Assembly (NCBI GenBank): GCA_963809925.1
Contig: CAWELH010000010.1
Coordinates: 434,001-498,000 of the forward strand
Length of the DNA stretch: 64,000 nucleotides
Direction: 5' to 3'
Source: DASQZK01 sp963809925
Lineage (GTDB): Bacteria > Bacteroidota > Bacteroidia > Bacteroidales > GCA-2748055
A program made the translations under genes and the position numbers. This document shows, piece by piece, positions 36,986-45,959 of this stretch; position 1 is the first letter of the stretch, and every line of letters starts with the position of its first letter. A model generated the notes under the pieces. It was not told where the DNA came from, made no database searches, and saw only the letters and a program-made list of their open reading frames with translations.

Positions 36986-38191
36986 ATGAAATTTGATGAT
37001 TTCGGATTAAACGAAAAGATTCTGGAAGCGATCCATTACATGAATTTTGAGAATGCCACGCAGATTCAGGAGCAAGCCATTCCGGAGATCATGGCCGGTA
37101 AGGACCTGATTGCTTCTGCTCAAACAGGTACAGGAAAAACAGCAGCCTTTATATTGCCTGTTCTGGACAAGCTTACAAATCATGAATTTAAAGGTATTGA
37201 CACGCTCATCCTGGTGCCCACGAGGGAGTTAGCTTTACAGATTGAACAGCAGATACAAGGTTTCAGTTATTTTATTCCAGTACATTCTATCCCCGTTTAC
37301 GGGGGAAGTGACGGCAGCGACTGGGAGCCCCAACGGAGAGCGCTGATGGGAAGTACAGACATTGTTGTTGCTACACCGGGAAAACTTTTGTCACACCTGA
37401 ACCTGGGGTATGTAAAATTCAATAATCTCAAGCATCTTATCCTGGATGAAGCTGACAGGATGCTCGACATGGGATTTTTTGACGATATCCAACGGATCAT
37501 TGCTTATCTGCCCAAAGTAAGGCAAACCATGATGTTCAGTGCTACAATGCCTCCAAGGATCAGGGATCTGGCACGTCAGATCCTGATCAAGCCTGCCGAA
37601 ATCAATATTGAGCTTTCCAAACCTGCTGAGGGTGTGCTCCAGGCAGTATACCCTGTTTTCGAAATGCAGAAAATATCTCTTATCCAGTATCTTATTGACG
37701 ATAAACCCGAGTATAAAACCATCCTTATCTTTTCATCCACGAAAAAGAAAGTGTCTGAAATTGTTCGTGCACTTAAAAATAAGGATTATACGGTAGCTGG
37801 AATCTCGTCTGACCTGGAGCAAAAAGATCGGGAGGACGTCCTGCGGCAGTTCGTCGCCAGAAAAACAAGAGTGCTCGTGGCAACGGATGTTTTAAGCCGT
37901 GGTATAGATATTAAAGATATTGACCTGATCATAAATTTTGATGCCCCGGGTGATGCGGAGGATTATGTACACCGTGTTGGTCGGACTGCCAGGGCCGAGG
38001 CGACCGGCGTGGCGCTTACCCTGATCTCTCCTGATGACATGTATAAGTTTCGCAAGATTGAGCAACTGATTGGTAGTGAAGTCATAAAGCTAGCTCTCCC
38101 CCCGGATCTTGGCGACGGTCCTGAATGGTCTGACAATCTCAGAAGGCCATATTCAAATCAAAAGCATCAATACAGAAGAAAGTCGAAATAA
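36986..38191 (+). CDS. DEAD-box ATP-dependent RNA helicase (RhlE-like)
   Basis: A 401-residue helicase with the complete set of motifs: a Q motif near residue 25 (FENATQIQEQAIP), motif I AQTGTGKT, Ia PTRELA, GG, Ib TPGKL, II DEAD, III SAT, and the second RecA domain ending with HRVGRTARAE. The C-terminal tail is short and basic (YSNQKHQYRRKSK), as in RhlE-type enzymes, and could bind RNA. Roles in ribosome assembly or cold adaptation are typical for the family but not shown here. It stands alone, 228 bp before an antiporter gene. Confidence 0.95.
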   Translation: MKFDDFGLNEKILEAIHYMNFENATQIQEQAIPEIMAGKDLIASAQTGTGKTAAFILPVLDKLTNHEFKGIDTLILVPTRELALQIEQQIQGFSYFIPVHSIPVYGGSDGSDWEPQRRALMGSTDIVVATPGKLLSHLNLGYVKFNNLKHLILDEADRMLDMGFFDDIQRIIAYLPKVRQTMMFSATMPPRIRDLARQILIKPAEINIELSKPAEGVLQAVYPVFEMQKISLIQYLIDDKPEYKTILIFSSTKKKVSEIVRALKNKDYTVAGISSDLEQKDREDVLRQFVARKTRVLVATDVLSRGIDIKDIDLIINFDAPGDAEDYVHRVGRTARAEATGVALTLISPDDMYKFRKIEQLIGSEVIKLALPPDLGDGPEWSDNLRRPYSNQKHQYRRKSK

Positions 38192-38419
38192 TTGCCTCTG
38201 GCTTTTGAAATGCAGTAAATTCAAGATTTATATAGAATTGAACTTAATTTACCCCTTACCTTGAACGTATCATTACGTCTTGTCACTTCGTGCTAAACAT
38301 CAGCTATGTTGCGATGTATATCCCCAACCCTGCTTTATTCAAACAATTATATACTTTGTGACATTAACTATTGAGGGCAAAGTAAGTGCAGTTATTCATA
38401 CTCAAAGTTTGAAAGGCGC

Positions 38420-39646
38420 ATGAACGTTTATGATGCATTTTCTATACTTATTGTTATTACGGCCCTGTTTGCCTATATCAACCATAAGTTTGTAAAGTTG
38501 CATACGAGCATTGGGATCATGCTGATCGCTTTTGTATTTTCATTGCTTTTACTTGTCCTTGGAAAATTTCTTCCGGGGTTATTGAAAGACATTTCAGGGT
38601 TAATCGGACAGTTTGATTTTTCAGAAATCCTTCTTGGTTCATTACTGAGCTTCATGTTATTTGCCGGCGCTATTCACATCGAGCTCGAAGAACTTAGGCA
38701 GGAACGACTTTCAGTACTCCTTTTCTCCACTATTGGTGTCGTTCTGTCAACGGCCATCGTCGGGTCTGCCATCTTTTTCATGCTTCCGCTTTTCGGGTTG
38801 AATATTCCGTTTATTCATTGTCTGCTTTTCGGTGTTATCATCTCGCCAACGGATCCCATTGCTGTTTTGAGTATCATACGGACCTCAGGTATTCCAAAGT
38901 CCACCGAACTGAAGATCTCCGGTGAATCACTTTTCAATGACGGCGTAGCGGTGGTAATCTTCGTATTACTACACCATGTTGCACAAGCCCCTGAAGCCGT
39001 GAATTTCCTGAGTATTAGCGGATTATTCCTGAGAGAAGCGCTGGGAGGAATAGCTCTTGGACTCCTGTCAGGTTATGGAGGCTTCCTTCTGATGAAATCG
39101 ATCGACAACTACAAAGTCGAGATCCTTATCACACTTGCCATCGTCATGGGAGGGTATTTGCTTGCCAGCAAAGTAGAAGTTTCTGGACCTCTGGCAATGG
39201 TGACCGCAGGCATTTTTATCGGGAACAGGGGAAAGCGACTAGCCATGTCGGAGGTGACAAGAGAAAATATCAGTAAATTCTGGGAACTGATCGATGATAT
39301 CATGAATGCTTTCCTTTTTCTGCTAATCGGTTTGGAATTACTTATCATCCGGTTTATGGAAAATTTTATTCTGATTGGCGTTATGACAGTTCTGCTAGTG
39401 TTACTGACGAGATTTATTTCCGTTTGGCTGCCGTCGCAGATTGTAAGGATTTCCGGGAAAATTGGAATGAGGACTATCCTGATCCTTACCTGGGGCGGTC
39501 TTAGAGGCGGTATATCCATTGCCCTGGCTTTATCCCTAAAACCCGGGATGGGCAAAAATCTTTGGGTTTCGCTTACTTACTTCGTTGTAGCTTTTTCAAT
39601 CATTGTCCAGGGACTTACCATTGGAATGATGGTTAAGAAGCAATGA
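38420..39646 (+). CDS. Cation:proton antiporter, CPA1 (NhaP-like) family
   Basis: A 408-residue membrane protein with about 12-13 helices. The ion-binding core is visible: FGVIISPTDPIAVLSI (unwound helix with TDP) and SGESLFNDGVAVVIF with the Asn-Asp pair expected for electroneutral CPA1 exchangers. The arginine-glycine segment WGGLRGGISIALALSL is also conserved. It lacks a cytosolic regulatory tail. It would exchange Na+ (or K+) for protons to control pH and salt. The TTLIGL-type start follows ATG at GAAAGGCGCATG. Confidence 0.93.
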   Translation: MNVYDAFSILIVITALFAYINHKFVKLHTSIGIMLIAFVFSLLLLVLGKFLPGLLKDISGLIGQFDFSEILLGSLLSFMLFAGAIHIELEELRQERLSVLLFSTIGVVLSTAIVGSAIFFMLPLFGLNIPFIHCLLFGVIISPTDPIAVLSIIRTSGIPKSTELKISGESLFNDGVAVVIFVLLHHVAQAPEAVNFLSISGLFLREALGGIALGLLSGYGGFLLMKSIDNYKVEILITLAIVMGGYLLASKVEVSGPLAMVTAGIFIGNRGKRLAMSEVTRENISKFWELIDDIMNAFLFLLIGLELLIIRFMENFILIGVMTVLLVLLTRFISVWLPSQIVRISGKIGMRTILILTWGGLRGGISIALALSLKPGMGKNLWVSLTYFVVAFSIIVQGLTIGMMVKKQ

Positions 39647-39674
39647 TGAATACGCTGATAATATCATAATTGAA

Positions 39675-39682
39675 TACATTTG
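39675..39682 (+). promoter_or_regulatory. -7 box upstream of the metallophosphoesterase gene
   Basis: TACATTTG matches TAnnTTTG and is about 40 bp before the ATG. No TTTG is found at the -33 distance, so confidence is low to moderate. Confidence 0.35.
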
Positions 39683-39723
39683 CGTATAATGCATTTGTAC
39701 AGAAATGGCTGGCATAGCCTGGA

Positions 39724-41097
39724 ATGGAGCAGGGAATTTATTCTCAAAGGTTCTCCACTGGTATGAAAAAGCAGAGGAACATTATGTCCGGCGTATTGTT
39801 TATTTATGTATTATTTAAAATCCAACCATATATGAGAGACCACCCCTTTATGATTATTGGCTTTGTAGTGATCTTTATTTTAGTTGTTGATGCTTATGCC
39901 TTTCGCGGTATCGCCCATCTGTCACAATCCCTTGGCAATTCTCAGAAATATCTGATATACTCATTATTTTGGCTTGTAAGTGTCATTGCTGTGGTATGGA
40001 TAATTTGGATTGCCAATACCTTCAATTCCTATTCAAACCAGGTATCGTTCCGCCATGTCACGGTCTTTTTTGGATTTTTTATCCTGTTATATATTCCCAA
40101 GCTTTTATTTAATGCCATTCAACTCTTACAGGATGTTGGGCATCTCCTTGCATGGATTACAGCATTACTGTCACCACAGGGGAGCTCAATTTCTGAAGGT
40201 GCTGTTAGGATCAGCCGGTCCAAATTCCTGATACAGTTGGGTATCGTTCTGGCGTCCATACCTTTTATTTCTATATTTTATGGCATTTTTTTCGGAAAAT
40301 ACAATTATAAGGTATCCCGCGTAAAACTTATCTTCCCAAATCTTCCTGAGAATTTTGAGGGTTTGCGTTTCATACAGTTTTCCGATCTTCACATTGGAAG
40401 TTTTGCGCCGTTTCCAGAAAGACTGAAACCAGCTATTGACCTCATCAACGGCCTGGAGGCAGATTATGTTTTTTTTACCGGAGACCTCGTAAATAATATC
40501 GCTGCCGAAGCGGAAGCTTTTATTCCAATGCTTAAGGAAATTAAACCCAGGAAGGGGAAATATTCTATTCTGGGAAATCATGATTATGGTGAATATTACA
40601 GGTGGCCATCGGAGAAAGCTCACAGTGAGAATATGGAGCAATTGTTCCGCTATGAAAAGGAAGCTGGTTTCACACTGCTCCGAAACGAGTCTGTTTTCTT
40701 GCGTGAAGGAGACCAGGAAATTGCGCTGATCGGCGTCGAGAACTGGGGTCTGCCACCCTTCCCGCAGTACGGCGATCTTGAGAAAGCCATGGAACCTGTA
40801 AAAGATGTACCATTTAAAATACTCCTTTCGCACGATCCTTCCCATTGGGATGCTCAGGTCAGACCTGAATCGGAAATTGACCTTACACTATCCGGTCACA
40901 CACACGGAATGCAGTTTGCATTTAGAATTCCTGGCTGGAGATGGAGTCCGGTAAAATTCAGGTATCCCCGCTGGGCAGGGCTGTATACTGAAGGCAGTCA
41001 GAATCTGTATGTTAATATAGGTTTGGGATTCATTGCATTTCCTGGTCGTGTCGGAACACCACCAGAGATTACTCTTTACGAACTCCACCGATCCTAA
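39724..41097 (+). CDS. Membrane-anchored calcineurin-like metallophosphoesterase
   Basis: A 457-residue protein. Four to five hydrophobic helices make up residues about 18-205, followed by a phosphoesterase domain facing the periplasm or cytoplasm. The dimetal motifs are complete: FSDLHIGS, FTGDLVNN, LGNHDYG, LLSHDP and LSGHTHGMQ. Enzymes with this layout (YkuE-like) hydrolyse phosphodiesters or phosphate monoesters; UDP-diacylglucosamine or lipid substrates have been proposed for relatives. The ATG at 39724 is used; a second Met at codon 15 would also suit. Confidence 0.9.
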   Translation: MEQGIYSQRFSTGMKKQRNIMSGVLFIYVLFKIQPYMRDHPFMIIGFVVIFILVVDAYAFRGIAHLSQSLGNSQKYLIYSLFWLVSVIAVVWIIWIANTFNSYSNQVSFRHVTVFFGFFILLYIPKLLFNAIQLLQDVGHLLAWITALLSPQGSSISEGAVRISRSKFLIQLGIVLASIPFISIFYGIFFGKYNYKVSRVKLIFPNLPENFEGLRFIQFSDLHIGSFAPFPERLKPAIDLINGLEADYVFFTGDLVNNIAAEAEAFIPMLKEIKPRKGKYSILGNHDYGEYYRWPSEKAHSENMEQLFRYEKEAGFTLLRNESVFLREGDQEIALIGVENWGLPPFPQYGDLEKAMEPVKDVPFKILLSHDPSHWDAQVRPESEIDLTLSGHTHGMQFAFRIPGWRWSPVKFRYPRWAGLYTEGSQNLYVNIGLGFIAFPGRVGTPPEITLYELHRS

Positions 41098-41181
41098 TAC
41101 TATCTTTAAAAAAATGCTTTCAGCAAATAAATGATTTTTATGCCACAATATTTATTGCCGGCAGCTGTGTAAACAATAACT

Positions 41182-41781
41182 ATGGAACTAAATCCTCGAC
41201 TATATAACAAGATAATTGACCCCTTACTAAAAAGCCTCCATGAAAGGATTTGCCGCCAAGTAGATGACGGCAGCAGGGTACTTGATATTGCATGTGGAAC
41301 AGGGAGTCTTGCCATAATGCTTTCTGAAAAATGCAGCCACGTATCGGGAATCGATCTCTATGAGCCCATGATCAGGTTCGCAACCATAACTGCTGAGCGA
41401 AGCGCATTAACACATGTTGACTTTCGTGTTGCTGACGCCACAAATCTTTCCGGATTTAAGAATAAAAGCTTCGATGTCGCCACAATGTCTCTGGCCCTTC
41501 ATCAGTTTAAACCTGATGAACGTAAGCAGATCCTTGCTGAGGCTTTTCGGCTAGCACCCAGACTTATTGTTGCTGATTATGCGGAGCCTGTATTATCTGG
41601 ATTTCTGCGTACCTCAGTCCATATTGCCGAAAGAATTGCCGGCAGAACGCATTACCGTAACTTTAATTCATACAGGCTCGAAGGAGGAACCGATGCTATT
41701 GCAGAAAATCTGCATTACAAGATCCTTCACGCTGAACTATCAGCTTCTGGTGTCTTTTCGGTTATGATTGCCGAGGAATAA
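41182..41781 (+). CDS. Class I SAM-dependent methyltransferase
   Basis: A 199-residue protein with a Rossmann-like methyltransferase fold. Motif I is RVLDIACGTGSLAIML, the acidic end of strand 2 is GIDLYEPM, and motif II/III reads FRVADATNLSGF followed by FDVATMSLALHQF. It resembles UbiE/ubiquinone-type or small-molecule methyltransferases, but the substrate cannot be told. It ends 104 bp before the next gene. Confidence 0.9.
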   Translation: MELNPRLYNKIIDPLLKSLHERICRQVDDGSRVLDIACGTGSLAIMLSEKCSHVSGIDLYEPMIRFATITAERSALTHVDFRVADATNLSGFKNKSFDVATMSLALHQFKPDERKQILAEAFRLAPRLIVADYAEPVLSGFLRTSVHIAERIAGRTHYRNFNSYRLEGGTDAIAENLHYKILHAELSASGVFSVMIAEE

Positions 41782-41884
41782 TAATTTCGAAGATTCTTCG
41801 TATTTTGTAAACCCGGAAGGAGGGAACCCCACACTACCCGGGAAAAATCGGAAACATTACTTTCAAGAAAACATGTATTCAACT

Positions 41885-43108
41885 ATGAAAATAAGTCAGC
41901 GCATTAATTTTACACGTGTTGTTTCATTTCTTTCCATACTCTTTATAACTGCTCCGGCTATATGTCAGAAGCATGCAGATGTTTATATAAGCGGGAAGAC
42001 CGACCCGGTCGTATATTCGAATATTCACCGGATCACCTTTGACAATGACTCGATCATATTATTGGATGTCAATGACAATATAAACGTTATTCACCTGGAT
42101 GACGCCGACAGTCTTAACTCTCCCCCACTTTACATTCAAAAACAAAAAATCCTCATCGGCAGAGAAATGAGTGAAGCATTTATTCAGCCCCTGATCCTTG
42201 GAAAAATTTCTCTATACACAAGTTTCCGGAATGGTGAGGCAGTGTTTTATCTGGAGAAGGACAATTCGGGAATTTACATAATTCCAACCGATCATTTTCT
42301 AAATTATATTTCGCTGCTTTTTTCCGACTGTCAGCAACTCAATATGGATCAACTGAATGGAAAGCACGGCAAATTTACCTACACGCAGAATTCGTGGCTG
42401 CAACTTGTCGCGTTTTACAATGAAAAGATGAAGGAAGGTAATACTCCTGTTGAGTACTACCGAAAGCCTCCGGTCTCTTACGACAAATCCTTTCTCGCCG
42501 GAATTTCAATGAATACCACGACAATGAATTCGTATCCTTACAACAGGCATGATTTAGGTGGTGGACTCACCCCTGAAGCGGGGCTTATGTTTGGGATTCT
42601 CTACCGGCAAAGATTTGGATTCTCCACAGGGATGATCTATTCCAGGCTAAGCAGTCATTCGGAATTTACTGCAGTAGGTTACCGTTTCAATGATGCATTT
42701 GAACTCGTTCCGGTGAACGTAAGCACCAATCTTCAATACTCAATGAACATAATAAAGCTACCCTTTTTGGTGAAGATCGTTCCCTGGCACTCAGATGATA
42801 TGTCATGCTATCTTTCAGGTGGTGGCTTGATCAATTTACTACTCCAAAATCGTTCGCGTGTAACAGCTGACGATGACTTAATGGCTGGAATCGACTATAC
42901 CTATGACATGCAGGCTGAGTTTTTCACTCCTGGATGGTATGGCTGTGCGGGATTTTCATTTCCCGCCTTGTCGCAGCACTGGTATGTGCAATTCAGCATG
43001 AACAGTGATATGTATGGAATAGATCCTATTACCAGCTATAGCTTTTCAGATATGAACTCCAAAGTGACATTTACCAGCTACAGTTTCGAAGCCGGTATCA
43101 GCTTCTAA
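41885..43108 (+). CDS. Exported outer-membrane beta-barrel protein, unknown function
   Basis: A 407-residue protein. The ATG at 41885 begins a clear signal peptide (ends PAICQ), so the longer in-frame start at 41768, which overlaps the methyltransferase, is rejected. The first half (about 30-200) is a soluble domain, and the second half has a porin-like beta-barrel pattern with motifs such as AGLMFGILYRQRFGFSTGM and an aromatic C-terminus (SFEAGISF) suited to BAM recognition. It belongs to the PorT/OmpA-like group of Bacteroidota barrel proteins by appearance. No ligand or enzyme motif is visible. Confidence 0.75.
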   Translation: MKISQRINFTRVVSFLSILFITAPAICQKHADVYISGKTDPVVYSNIHRITFDNDSIILLDVNDNINVIHLDDADSLNSPPLYIQKQKILIGREMSEAFIQPLILGKISLYTSFRNGEAVFYLEKDNSGIYIIPTDHFLNYISLLFSDCQQLNMDQLNGKHGKFTYTQNSWLQLVAFYNEKMKEGNTPVEYYRKPPVSYDKSFLAGISMNTTTMNSYPYNRHDLGGGLTPEAGLMFGILYRQRFGFSTGMIYSRLSSHSEFTAVGYRFNDAFELVPVNVSTNLQYSMNIIKLPFLVKIVPWHSDDMSCYLSGGGLINLLLQNRSRVTADDDLMAGIDYTYDMQAEFFTPGWYGCAGFSFPALSQHWYVQFSMNSDMYGIDPITSYSFSDMNSKVTFTSYSFEAGISF

Positions 43109-43125
43109 TCGGTAAAGGAGAGTAT

Positions 43126-43165
43126 AAAAAAGTCATGGTTTCTGTCCTTTGACAGAAACCATGAC
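43126..43165 (-). terminator. Strong intrinsic terminator with perfect 15-bp stem
   Basis: GTCATGGTTTCTGTC (43132-43146) and its exact complement (43151-43165) flank a CTTT loop. On the minus strand the stem is followed by six T (43126-43131), so it ends the minus-strand gene at 43210. It may also stop the convergent plus-strand gene ending at 43108. Confidence 0.8.
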
Positions 43166-43209
43166 CGCGAGTCAACGAAAAACAACCTAATCAAAATTGT
43201 TTTATATTG

Positions 43210-44181
43210 TTATTTAGTTTCCAGAACGATGTATTTTGATAATTTCCAAAATTCTGACGGATTTTGTATGGCGAGGTATGCGATTTCACCGTTGTTTTCA
43301 ACCAGCCTGTATGATCCGGCGGGATGTTCGGTTATGAGTTCCACTTTTTTGGAATGTATTGGAATCGTGTCCGTCTTTGTAATGTCGATCTGAGTGAAAT
43401 CCTTATCATCCACCTTGTTGCCAAGGGTAATATTCTGGCCAAGGAATCCAAGGAACCCACCTTCTTTTGCAACTACGCCCTTTTCACTCAGTTCTTTGTA
43501 GGTGCCTGAGGCATAATATCCTTTGTGCATATCAGACCTCTGGTTCAGAATGGTGTCCTTCTGCATGTTCATGCTTAGTTCAAGCTGGCCCATTTTGTTG
43601 TTTAGTTCAGTGAGCCGATATTCTTTCGTAGCCAGGGTGTCTTTCAGCGAAGCGATGTCTGACTCCTGTGTTCTCACAAACTCATTGAGAGCTTCCACTT
43701 TTTTCTGCAGTTCGGCGATCTGAATGCCTGAGTTTTTCAGTCGTACATTCAATTGTGAAATTTTCTTCTTACTATCGGCGATCAGCGTATTCATCATCTG
43801 AATATCCTTGATAATGGCTTCTTTTTTGTTTTTTGTGAATTCGGGATTTTCAGAATTTGCAGTAATCATTTCCCTTTTTTGCTGGATCTGCTGCAGGTTC
43901 TGTTCAATCTCATCAAAAGCAACCATCAGTTCATTTACCAGGGAATCACGTGCTGAAAGGTTCGTTGATAGGTTAAGAGTTGAATCTTGAAGAATTTGTT
44001 TCTTCTGTGATAACTCCGCAAATTCCTGATTTTTGTCGTGAATAACGATGCCACCGATCACAAAACCAGCAACTGCGACAAGCGCGATGATTACAGTCAG
44101 AATCAACAGGTTGTTCCTCCTTGGAGGAGTCGAGTAATTCTGTCTTGTTGTCTCATTATTGGTATTCTTCTTAGTTTCCAT
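43210..44181 (-). CDS. Membrane-anchored coiled-coil protein (Cbp1-like), function unknown
   Basis: A 323-residue protein with a short cytoplasmic N-terminus, one membrane helix (about 25-50, LLILTVIIALVAVAGFVIGG) and a long heptad-patterned coiled coil (about 52-212). A C-terminal domain (about 215-323) has beta character and ends KYIVLETK. Proteins of this type in Bacteroidota are often named after the Bacteroides collagen-binding adhesin Cbp1, but adhesion here is unproven. A structural or septal role is equally possible. Its transcript ends at a strong hairpin at 43126-43165. No operon partner was found. Confidence 0.65.
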   Translation of the reverse strand: METKKNTNNETTRQNYSTPPRRNNLLILTVIIALVAVAGFVIGGIVIHDKNQEFAELSQKKQILQDSTLNLSTNLSARDSLVNELMVAFDEIEQNLQQIQQKREMITANSENPEFTKNKKEAIIKDIQMMNTLIADSKKKISQLNVRLKNSGIQIAELQKKVEALNEFVRTQESDIASLKDTLATKEYRLTELNNKMGQLELSMNMQKDTILNQRSDMHKGYYASGTYKELSEKGVVAKEGGFLGFLGQNITLGNKVDDKDFTQIDITKTDTIPIHSKKVELITEHPAGSYRLVENNGEIAYLAIQNPSEFWKLSKYIVLETK

Positions 44182-44544
44182 AAATATTTATATTTAATAG
44201 AGGAATATGATACTAAAACTATCATTGCAAACGCGGTTAATGATTTGTTTACGATCATATCTACCTGACGATGTCCTTATTTAATTGATAAATTCATACA
44301 CGTATATGCCAATATACATGCCAGTGTGAACCGGATGTTGTAATGCTCAGAAAATGAGGGGATATAAAAAATTTTGAAACTTTCTTTTTTCCCGAAATGA
44401 AAATTCTGTTTTCAAAATGAGAAAATGAAGGTAAACATGACAGAAAATTACATTGCCAGAAAGTAGGATACAGTGGGTTTCAAAAAGTCGGGGAAAGGGG
44501 ATTGAAGATGATTTGTTACCAGATGTTACGCTCCGGGAAACAGG
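44182..44544. other. Intergenic region between coiled-coil gene and sigma-54 regulator
   Basis: About 360 AT-rich bases. It contains the unplaced promoter of the coiled-coil gene and the 3' end of the regulator transcript. A near-palindromic stretch at about 44401-44425 (GAAAATTCTGTTTTC) is visible. No gene, RNA or sigma-54 -24/-12 site was recognised. Confidence 0.35.
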
Positions 44545-45903
44545 CTATTTTTTTTCTTCCTTGATCATCCGGTAAATGGTAGAAATTCCCACATCAAGTT
44601 TCTCCGCAACGAGTTTAACATTATTCTCATATTTTTCCAGGAATGCATCGACAATCCGGCGCTCATACTCCCGCAGGGACAATTCTTCTGACATGATGGC
44701 TGGCAGAACGTCATTGGATCCAAGTAAAATATTATCTTCAGTAATTTCCGGTGCATTGGACAGGGTAACAGCCAGTTCAACTACCGACTTAAGTTCACGG
44801 ATATTCCCCGGGAAATTATAACTCATCAGTTTATTTAAGGCTGCTGTATTTAGATGTTTCAGCTCCAGGCTGTTTTCCCTGCAAAATTCGGCTATAAAAT
44901 GTCTTACCAACTGGGGGATGTCGTTACCACGTTCCCGCAATGGCGGTAGTTCGATGGTAAGCCCGAACAAACGGTAGTACAGATCCTGACGGAAATTCCC
45001 CTTCCTGACCTCATCCATAAGGTTCTTATTTGTGGCAACAATGATCCTGCAATCGGTTTTCACCGCTTTATTACTTCCTACCCTGATGATCTCTTTTTCC
45101 TGCAGTGCGCGAAGTAGTTTGGCCTGGAAAGGCTTTTCCATCTCAGCGATTTCATCCAGGAAAAGCGTCCCTTCATCCGCCTCTTCAAATTTACCAATGC
45201 GTCTGTTGGCTGCTCCCGTAAAAGCACCTTTCTCATGACCGAAAAGTTCACTTTCGATAAGTTCGGAGGGTACGGCTGCAACATTCACGGCAATAAACGA
45301 CTTATTTTTTCTTTTAGAATTATAATGGATGGCCTTTGCCACGAGTTCCTTTCCTGTACCTGTTTCCCCCGTGACCGAGACGGTAATGTTTGTACGGACA
45401 GCCTTATCTATTAATTCAAAAACTTTTTTTATGGCTTTACTGTTCCCGATAATTGTGTTCTGGAAGCTGTATTTTTTCTGAACTTCACGGCGGAGAGCCG
45501 AAAGCTCAATTTCAAGTGAAAAACGTTGCCTGATATTATTCACCGTATTTAGCAATCGTTCCTTGATATCCTTCGATTTAACAATATAATCGTATGCACC
45601 TTCCTTAAGAAGATCAACAACGACTTCAATGTCACTTTGTTCCGAGATCAGGATAACCTGAATGTCGCTGTTTTCTTTCTTTACGGCTTTTAGGATTTCG
45701 ATACCATTCAGATCGGGAAGCCTGTAATCGAGAGTGATCAGATCCGGCTCCTTATGTAGGTTTGCGAGACAATCGTGACCGTTGAAAAAACTGATGACCT
45801 CGTAATCCGGGTTTAGTGACAGATTGTGGACCAGCAAACGGTTATACCAGTCATCATCTTCAACTACAAATATTTTAAAAGGCTTTTTGCTCATTATTTT
45901 CAA
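44545..45903 (-). CDS. Sigma-54-dependent response regulator (NtrC/AtoC type)
   Basis: A 452-residue activator. The receiver domain (about 9-125) carries the acid cluster VVEDDD, phospho-acceptor Asp59 in LITLDYRLPD and a conserved lysine (YIVKSKD). The AAA+ domain (about 145-375) has Walker A GETGTGKE and the sigma-54 contact loop GAFTGA. A Fis-type helix-turn-helix ends the protein (LVAEKLDVGISTIYRMIKEE). It should open sigma-54 promoters once phosphorylated. The kinase gene ends 56 bp upstream in the same orientation. A second ATG at codon 4 could be the true start. Confidence 0.95.
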   Translation of the reverse strand: MKIMSKKPFKIFVVEDDDWYNRLLVHNLSLNPDYEVISFFNGHDCLANLHKEPDLITLDYRLPDLNGIEILKAVKKENSDIQVILISEQSDIEVVVDLLKEGAYDYIVKSKDIKERLLNTVNNIRQRFSLEIELSALRREVQKKYSFQNTIIGNSKAIKKVFELIDKAVRTNITVSVTGETGTGKELVAKAIHYNSKRKNKSFIAVNVAAVPSELIESELFGHEKGAFTGAANRRIGKFEEADEGTLFLDEIAEMEKPFQAKLLRALQEKEIIRVGSNKAVKTDCRIIVATNKNLMDEVRKGNFRQDLYYRLFGLTIELPPLRERGNDIPQLVRHFIAEFCRENSLELKHLNTAALNKLMSYNFPGNIRELKSVVELAVTLSNAPEITEDNILLGSNDVLPAIMSEELSLREYERRIVDAFLEKYENNVKLVAEKLDVGISTIYRMIKEEKK

Positions 45904-45959
45904 AGGAGCGAATTTACCGCTTTTTTATGAGAAATTTGAATCTGCACAAAAACGCCGGA

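Noticed and set aside
41768..41884. Longer N-terminus for the beta-barrel protein
   Set aside because: The extension overlaps the methyltransferase stop and would bury the obvious signal peptide that begins at 41885.
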